This document shows positions 39,707 to 43,489 of a stretch of DNA of 43,489 bases, piece after piece. The translations under genes were made by a program, and so were the position numbers. The stretch is from Asaia bogorensis (GTDB lineage Bacteria > Pseudomonadota > Alphaproteobacteria > SHVZ01), in NCBI GenBank assembly GCA_945897335.1, contig CAMDFP010000006.1:1-43489 (forward strand), written 5' to 3'. Below the pieces are notes generated by a model. It was not told the DNA's origin. It saw only the letters and a list, made by a program, of their open reading frames with translations, and ran no database searches. Positions within the stretch are counted from its first letter, which is position 1; every line of letters begins with the position of its first letter.

Positions 39707-40330
39707 TCAACCGAGCCCCTGGGCTTTCATCATGCGCTGGACCGCCGGCCGGGCGAGCACCAGGTCGACGCACCGCTTGATGTTCGGATATGTGGCCGCC
39801 GGCTTCGCCATGTTCCGGCTCCAGCGCGCCATCATCATGAGGAAGATGTCGGCCCCGCTGAAACGCTCGCCGAGGAGGTAAGGCCCCGTCTCCAGCGCCT
39901 TGTCGAGGACGGCGAACAGCGGCTGCAGGCGTGCCTCGGAGGTCGCCTTGACCTCGGCGATGGCGGCATCGCTCTTGGCGTAATAGTCCGGGTGGAAGTA
40001 GCTCATATAGGCTTCCTGCACCGTGTTGGTCATGTAGACCATCCACTGGTAGTAGCGGGCGCGCTCGGGCGTTCCCGGCGCCGGAGCCAGGCCCGAATTG
40101 GGGTGCTTGTCGGCCAGGTGCAGCATGATCGCCGCCGACTCGTAGATGACGGTGTCGCCGTCGGCCAGGGTCGGCACCCGGCCGTTCGGGTTGAGCTTCA
40201 GATAGTCCGGCGCCTTATGGGCGTTCGACTTCATGTCGACCAGCACAAGCTCATGCGGCGCGCCGGTCTCCTCCAGCGCCGCATGGGGCGCCATCGCCGC
40301 CGACCCCGGCGAATAGAACAGCTTGTACAT
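39707..40330 (-). CDS. Glutathione S-transferase
   Basis: A 207-residue cytosolic GST-type protein. The thioredoxin-like N-terminal domain starts YKLFYSPGSAAMAPHAAL. The cis-proline is in NPNGRVPTL (about residue 58) and the glutathione-binding Glu-Ser is in VIYESAAIMLHLAD. The helical C-terminal domain includes YLLGERFSGADIFLM, with the usual aspartate cap. It likely conjugates or reduces small electrophiles with glutathione. ATG 40330 has GGAGG seven bases upstream, better than the frame start at 40351. A divergent pair with the DUF3750 gene leaves a 100-base shared region. Confidence 0.93.
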   Translation of the reverse strand: MYKLFYSPGSAAMAPHAALEETGAPHELVLVDMKSNAHKAPDYLKLNPNGRVPTLADGDTVIYESAAIMLHLADKHPNSGLAPAPGTPERARYYQWMVYMTNTVQEAYMSYFHPDYYAKSDAAIAEVKATSEARLQPLFAVLDKALETGPYLLGERFSGADIFLMMMARWSRNMAKPAATYPNIKRCVDLVLARPAVQRMMKAQGLG

Positions 40331-40430
40331 TTGGTCCCTCCAGGCTTTCACGTTGCCGCATTTATAACCACTTCGTGAGGTAGCGTCGCCGTCGTGATTG
40401 CCCGAATCCCTATGCTATGATCCCGCCCCG

Positions 40431-41162
40431 ATGAAGGTCTTCCTCGTCGCGCTCGCCTCCATGTTCCTGCTCCCGATCGCCTTCGCTGCCGGCCAGCAGG
40501 ACCGGGCGGAGGGCGTGCCTTGGTATGCCGCGAGACGGGATGCCTCCGGCCTGGCGCCCGACCCCAAGACCACGCAGGAAGCGGTGATCCAGGCCTATGC
40601 CGCCCGTGCCGTGGGCTGGCGGCGGCCCCTTGCCGTCCATACCTGGATCGCGGTCAAGCCGGCCGGCGCCGACCGCTATACACGCTACGAGGTCATGGGC
40701 TGGGGTGTCGGCCAGGGCGCCCCGTCGATCCGTGTCGACCGGACCGGACCGGACAACTACTGGTTCGGGGCAGAGCCAGAGCTGCTGCTCGACCGGCGGG
40801 GACCGGGCGTCGACGCCCTGATCGACAAGGTCAGGGCCGCGGTCACGGCGTATCCCTACCCGCAGAGCTACACGACCTGGCCCGGGCCCAACAGCAACAC
40901 CTTCACCGCCTTCGTCGCCCGCGAGGTGCCCGAGCTCGGCCTGTCGCTGCCGCCGACCGCGATCGGCAAGGACTACCTTGCCGGCGGCGCCCTCATCGGC
41001 AAGGCGCCCAGCGGCACCGGGCTGCAGCTCTCCCTGCTCGGGGTCGCCGGCGTGACTCTGGCCAAGAACGAGGGCATCGAGATCAACTTCCTCGGCCTCA
41101 CCATCGGCATCTCCGCCTTCCCCTTTGCGATCAAGCTGCCGGGGATCGGGTCACTCGGATGA
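40431..41162 (+). CDS. DUF3750 family exported protein
   Basis: A 243-residue protein with a signal peptide (MKVFLVALASMFLLPIAFAA) and a DUF3750 domain. Diagnostic segments are VHTWIAVKPAGA, YEVMGWGVG, then YPQSYTTWPGPNSNTFTAFVAREVPEL, after the signature His. The fold may be a papain-like or NlpC-related cysteine-histidine protein, but no role is established. A TATGAT box at 40416-40421 lies only 10 bases before ATG 40431, without a Shine-Dalgarno site, so the message may be nearly leaderless. The stop overlaps the ChaC gene (ATGA). Confidence 0.85.
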   Translation: MKVFLVALASMFLLPIAFAAGQQDRAEGVPWYAARRDASGLAPDPKTTQEAVIQAYAARAVGWRRPLAVHTWIAVKPAGADRYTRYEVMGWGVGQGAPSIRVDRTGPDNYWFGAEPELLLDRRGPGVDALIDKVRAAVTAYPYPQSYTTWPGPNSNTFTAFVAREVPELGLSLPPTAIGKDYLAGGALIGKAPSGTGLQLSLLGVAGVTLAKNEGIEINFLGLTIGISAFPFAIKLPGIGSLG

Positions 41163-41827
41163 GCCTGACCCGCGAGCAGATCCAGAACGGCTGGGTCCAG
41201 CAGATGGCACGCGAGGCCGGCCATGGGTTCAAGATGCTCTCGGACGAGGAGCTGGCTAAGTCGCGGCTCGACATGCTGGCCCGCGCCCCTTCGAAGGATG
41301 TCTGGGTCTTCGGCTACGGCTCGCTGATCTGGAACCCGGCCTTCCACTTCGTCCAGCGGCGCATCGGCACCATCCACGGCTTCCACCGCCGCTTCTGCCT
41401 GTGGACGACGCTCGGGCGGGGCTCGCCCGACTGTCCCGGCCTGATGCTGGGCCTCGACCGCGGCGGCTCGTGCCGGGGCGTCGTGCTGCGGATCGCGCCC
41501 GAGCTGGTCGAGAGCGAGACCGATGTGCTCTGGCGGCGCGAGATGGTCAGCAACGCCTACGTTCCCACCTGGGTCCGCGTCGCCACCGACGAAGGCGACG
41601 CCTGGGCGATCGCCTTCACTATCAATCGCGGCCACGACCGCTACGCCCAGAAGATGAGCGAAGAGCAGGCGGCGGACATCATCGCCCGCGCGGTCGGGCG
41701 CATCGGCCACTGCCGCGACTATCTGCTGAACACCGTCGATCACCTGGAGCAGCTCGGCATCCACGACCGCGCCATGGCGCGCCTAGCCGACAAGGTCCGG
41801 CGCCAGGTAGCCGAGGCGACCCCCTGA
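41159..41827 (+). CDS. ChaC-type gamma-glutamylcyclotransferase
   Basis: A 222-residue cytosolic protein that cleaves the gamma-glutamyl bond of glutathione to give 5-oxoproline and Cys-Gly. VFGYGSLIWNPAF is the substrate loop, and the family's catalytic glutamate lies downstream in ETDVLWRREM. Other ChaC marks are GFHRRFCLWTTLGRG and INRGHDRYAQKMSEEQ. It overlaps DUF3750 by four bases and is followed, in a CTGA overlap, by the phytase-like gene. The nearby GST gene also relates to glutathione. Confidence 0.92.
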   Translation: MSLTREQIQNGWVQQMAREAGHGFKMLSDEELAKSRLDMLARAPSKDVWVFGYGSLIWNPAFHFVQRRIGTIHGFHRRFCLWTTLGRGSPDCPGLMLGLDRGGSCRGVVLRIAPELVESETDVLWRREMVSNAYVPTWVRVATDEGDAWAIAFTINRGHDRYAQKMSEEQAADIIARAVGRIGHCRDYLLNTVDHLEQLGIHDRAMARLADKVRRQVAEATP

Positions 41828-42786
41828 CGCTCGGCCGCGTCCTCGTCCTCGCGCTGCTTCTGGCGGTCCCGGCAGCGGCGGAGCCTCTCCGCCTCACCAC
41901 CCGGGCGGTCGATCTCGACTCGCGCGACCCCCGGACCATCCGCGCCGGCCAGCTCGAATTCGTCGGCGGCTTCGAACTCAGCAGCCGGCACTCGCGGTTC
42001 GGCGGCTATTCCGGACTGGTGATCGACGAGGGCGGCCGGCGGCTGATCGCCATTTCCGACCTCGGCTACTGGCTGGTCGCCCGCCTTGCGCGCGACGAGG
42101 CCGGTCGAGTCCGCGACGTCGTCGAGGCCGAGATGCATCCGATCCTCGACCGGAACGGGCAACCCTTCGCGGTGAAGCGGGCCGGCGATGCCGAGGCGCT
42201 GGAACGTCTTACCGACGGCAGCTTCCTGGTCGCCTTCGAGCAGGTCCACCGGGTCGCGCGCTATGCCGGCCCTCAGCCCTGGCTCTCGCGGGCGGAAGCG
42301 CAGATCCTGCCGGCGGAGGTGTCGCGGCAGCCGTCGAACGGCGGCATCGAGTCCATGGCCCGGCTCGCCGACGGACGCATCGTCTTGTTCAGCGAGACCG
42401 ACGAGCGGACCCCGGGCACGCTGAAAGCCTGGATCGGTGCCGGCGGCACGTGGCGCGACGCCGGATACCGGCGCCGAGGCGACTACCGGCCGGTCGACGC
42501 CAAGGCTCTCGCCAACGGCGATCTGCTGGTGCTGGAGCGTGCCTTCACGCTGCTGGGCGGCTTCTCCTCGCGGCTCGTCCGGGTGCCCGCGGCCGAACTC
42601 CGACCGGGCGCGACCCTGGAAGGCCGCGATCTGGCAGAGTTCGCCTCGCCGCTCCTGGCCGACAACTTCGAAGGCCTCGCGATCGAGGCGACAGCCAACG
42701 GGGGCACTTTCGTCTTCCTCATCTCCGACGATAATCGGGTCGCCCTGCAGCGAACGCTGCTCCTGCAGTTCCGGCTAATACAGTAA
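41824..42786 (+). CDS. Esterase-like phytase family exported protein, CTG start
   Basis: A roughly 320-residue protein of the esterase-like phytase beta-propeller group. It has repeated blade motifs such as GYSGLVIDEGGRRLIAISDLG and SMARLADGRIVLFSETDE, and a final DNFEGLAIE. The signal peptide (LGRVLVLALLLAVPAAAEPLR) begins just downstream of CTG 41824. No ATG, GTG or TTG lies near it in frame, and the CTGA overlap with the ChaC stop makes CTG the likely start. A GTG at 41401 would overlap ChaC by over 400 bases. The substrate is unknown; phytate cleavage is not shown. Confidence 0.82.
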   Translation: MTLGRVLVLALLLAVPAAAEPLRLTTRAVDLDSRDPRTIRAGQLEFVGGFELSSRHSRFGGYSGLVIDEGGRRLIAISDLGYWLVARLARDEAGRVRDVVEAEMHPILDRNGQPFAVKRAGDAEALERLTDGSFLVAFEQVHRVARYAGPQPWLSRAEAQILPAEVSRQPSNGGIESMARLADGRIVLFSETDERTPGTLKAWIGAGGTWRDAGYRRRGDYRPVDAKALANGDLLVLERAFTLLGGFSSRLVRVPAAELRPGATLEGRDLAEFASPLLADNFEGLAIEATANGGTFVFLISDDNRVALQRTLLLQFRLIQ

Positions 42787-42800
42787 TTTTATTGCGCATT

Positions 42801-42818
42801 TTATCCACCGCGGGATAA
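42801..42818. repeat. Short inverted repeat before the patatin gene
   Basis: TTATCC (42801-42806) and GGATAA (42813-42818) flank ACCGCG. The arrangement follows an AT-rich tract (TTTTATTGCGCATTTT) and may be an operator in the promoter of the patatin gene or a weak terminator hairpin for the gene upstream. Confidence 0.35.
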
Positions 42819-42845
42819 GTTGCCGCTGGTGGAGGTCGAGGCTGA

Positions 42846-43489
42846 ATGGCCAAGGCGAAGACGGCGGTAGCGGGCGCGGAGCCCTGGAACGCGGACAGGC
42901 CGCCGCCGTCGGACTACCGCGTCATCAACCTTGCTCTCCAGGGCGGCGGCGCCCATGGCGCCTTCACCTGGGGCGTGCTCGACCGCCTGCTCGCCGACAA
43001 GCGCGTCTTCATCGAAGGCATCAGCGGCACCTCCGCCGGCGCCATGAACGGCGCCCTGCTCGCCTTCGGCATGATGCATGCCGGCCGCGAGGGCGCCCGC
43101 AAGATCCTCCGCGAGTTCTGGGAACGCACCAGCGAGGCCAGCCGCTACTCGCCCTTCCAGCCGTCGATCTTCGACAAGTGGGCCGGCAGCCAGAACCTCG
43201 ACTACTCGCCGGCCTATCAGGCCTTCGACTTCATCACCCGCCTGCTCTCCCCCTACCAGCTCAACCCGACCGGCTATCATCCGGTTCGCGACCTGCTCGA
43301 CGACCTCATCGATTTCGAGGCGCTGCGCAAGGTCAAGCACGTGCGCCTGTTCATCTCGACCACCAATGTGCGCTCGGGAAAGATCCGGGTGTTCCCGATC
43401 CAGGAGATCACGGCCGAGGTGCTGCTGGCGTCGGCCTGCCTGCCGCATCTCTTCCAGGCGGTCGAGATCGAAGGCGAGCACTACTGGGA
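42846..43489 (+). CDS. Patatin-like phospholipase, 3' end missing
   Basis: The first 214 codons of a patatin-type lipid acyl hydrolase run off the end of the window. The oxyanion-hole motif GGGAHG is at residues 33-38 and the nucleophile elbow GTSAG at 61-65, with Ser63 as nucleophile. VRLFISTTNVRSGKIRVF and ASACLPHLFQA are the usual following elements. The catalytic Asp (D-G/A motif) is expected beyond the edge. There is no signal peptide, so it is cytoplasmic or secreted by another route. ATG 42846 has GGAGG about ten bases upstream. Confidence 0.9.
   Translation, partial: MAKAKTAVAGAEPWNADRPPPSDYRVINLALQGGGAHGAFTWGVLDRLLADKRVFIEGISGTSAGAMNGALLAFGMMHAGREGARKILREFWERTSEASRYSPFQPSIFDKWAGSQNLDYSPAYQAFDFITRLLSPYQLNPTGYHPVRDLLDDLIDFEALRKVKHVRLFISTTNVRSGKIRVFPIQEITAEVLLASACLPHLFQAVEIEGEHYW

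Overview
The window is GC-rich DNA (roughly two-thirds G+C by eye) with tightly packed genes, ATGA-type stop/start overlaps, two TRAP/ABC binding proteins with twin-arginine signals, a TRAP carboxylate transporter, a complete preQ0-to-queuosine gene set and an MlotiK1-like channel. Together these suggest a free-living heterotrophic alphaproteobacterium, perhaps of the Rhodospirillales. That placement is inferred from gene content and composition. I see no rRNA, tRNA, CRISPR array, insertion sequence or prophage.

Layout. 1-2.6 kb: 3' part of a pentapeptide-repeat gene and typA. 2.6-6.2 kb: a TRAP transporter for a small organic or keto acid. Its two permease genes (plus strand) converge on its binding-protein gene (minus strand) across a strong bidirectional terminator. 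6.5-10.5 kb: periplasmic peptidyl-prolyl isomerase, an M14-like DUF2817 protein, two unknown or TPR proteins, a PCuAC-fold protein lacking the copper ligands, and a PilZ protein. 10.5-20.1 kb: a nine-gene plus-strand run with a polyamine-type ABC importer (four genes), a gamma-glutamyl-amine synthetase-like glutamine synthetase homologue, an aldehyde dehydrogenase, an iron alcohol dehydrogenase, an Fe(II)/2-oxoglutarate dioxygenase and a LacI regulator. 20.1-24.7 kb: an enolase-superfamily enzyme, an orphan peptide-type binding protein, and a membrane diguanylate cyclase with an NMT1/THI5-like sensor. 24.7-27.3 kb (minus): amidase, EamA exporter, small membrane protein. 27.5-33.8 kb: unknown helical protein, SSAT-like acetyltransferase, DUF486 protein, periplasmic protein with two C-terminal Tudor/SH3-like repeats, a damaged response regulator, a possible acuI remnant, a cyclic-nucleotide-gated potassium channel and a kinase/ATPase fusion. 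33.9-39.1 kb: mlrC-like gene joined to queA-tgt-queF-queG. 39.1-43.5 kb: periplasmic unknown, GST, DUF3750 protein, ChaC, esterase-like phytase and the 5' part of a patatin phospholipase gene.

How the genes may work together. The best candidate for an undescribed system is 10489-19063. An amine would be imported, gamma-glutamylated, hydroxylated by the dioxygenase, then oxidised through alcohol and aldehyde to an acid. No dedicated gamma-glutamyl hydrolase is seen, although an amidase lies nearby. A PilZ gene precedes the import operon and a ligand-sensing diguanylate cyclase follows the cluster, so cyclic di-GMP may be tied to nutrient supply. The queuosine block holds every enzyme from preQ0 onward (QueF, Tgt, QueA, QueG).

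Limits: all assignments come from reading motifs and context by eye. No database or structure search was run, and substrate assignments are inferences.
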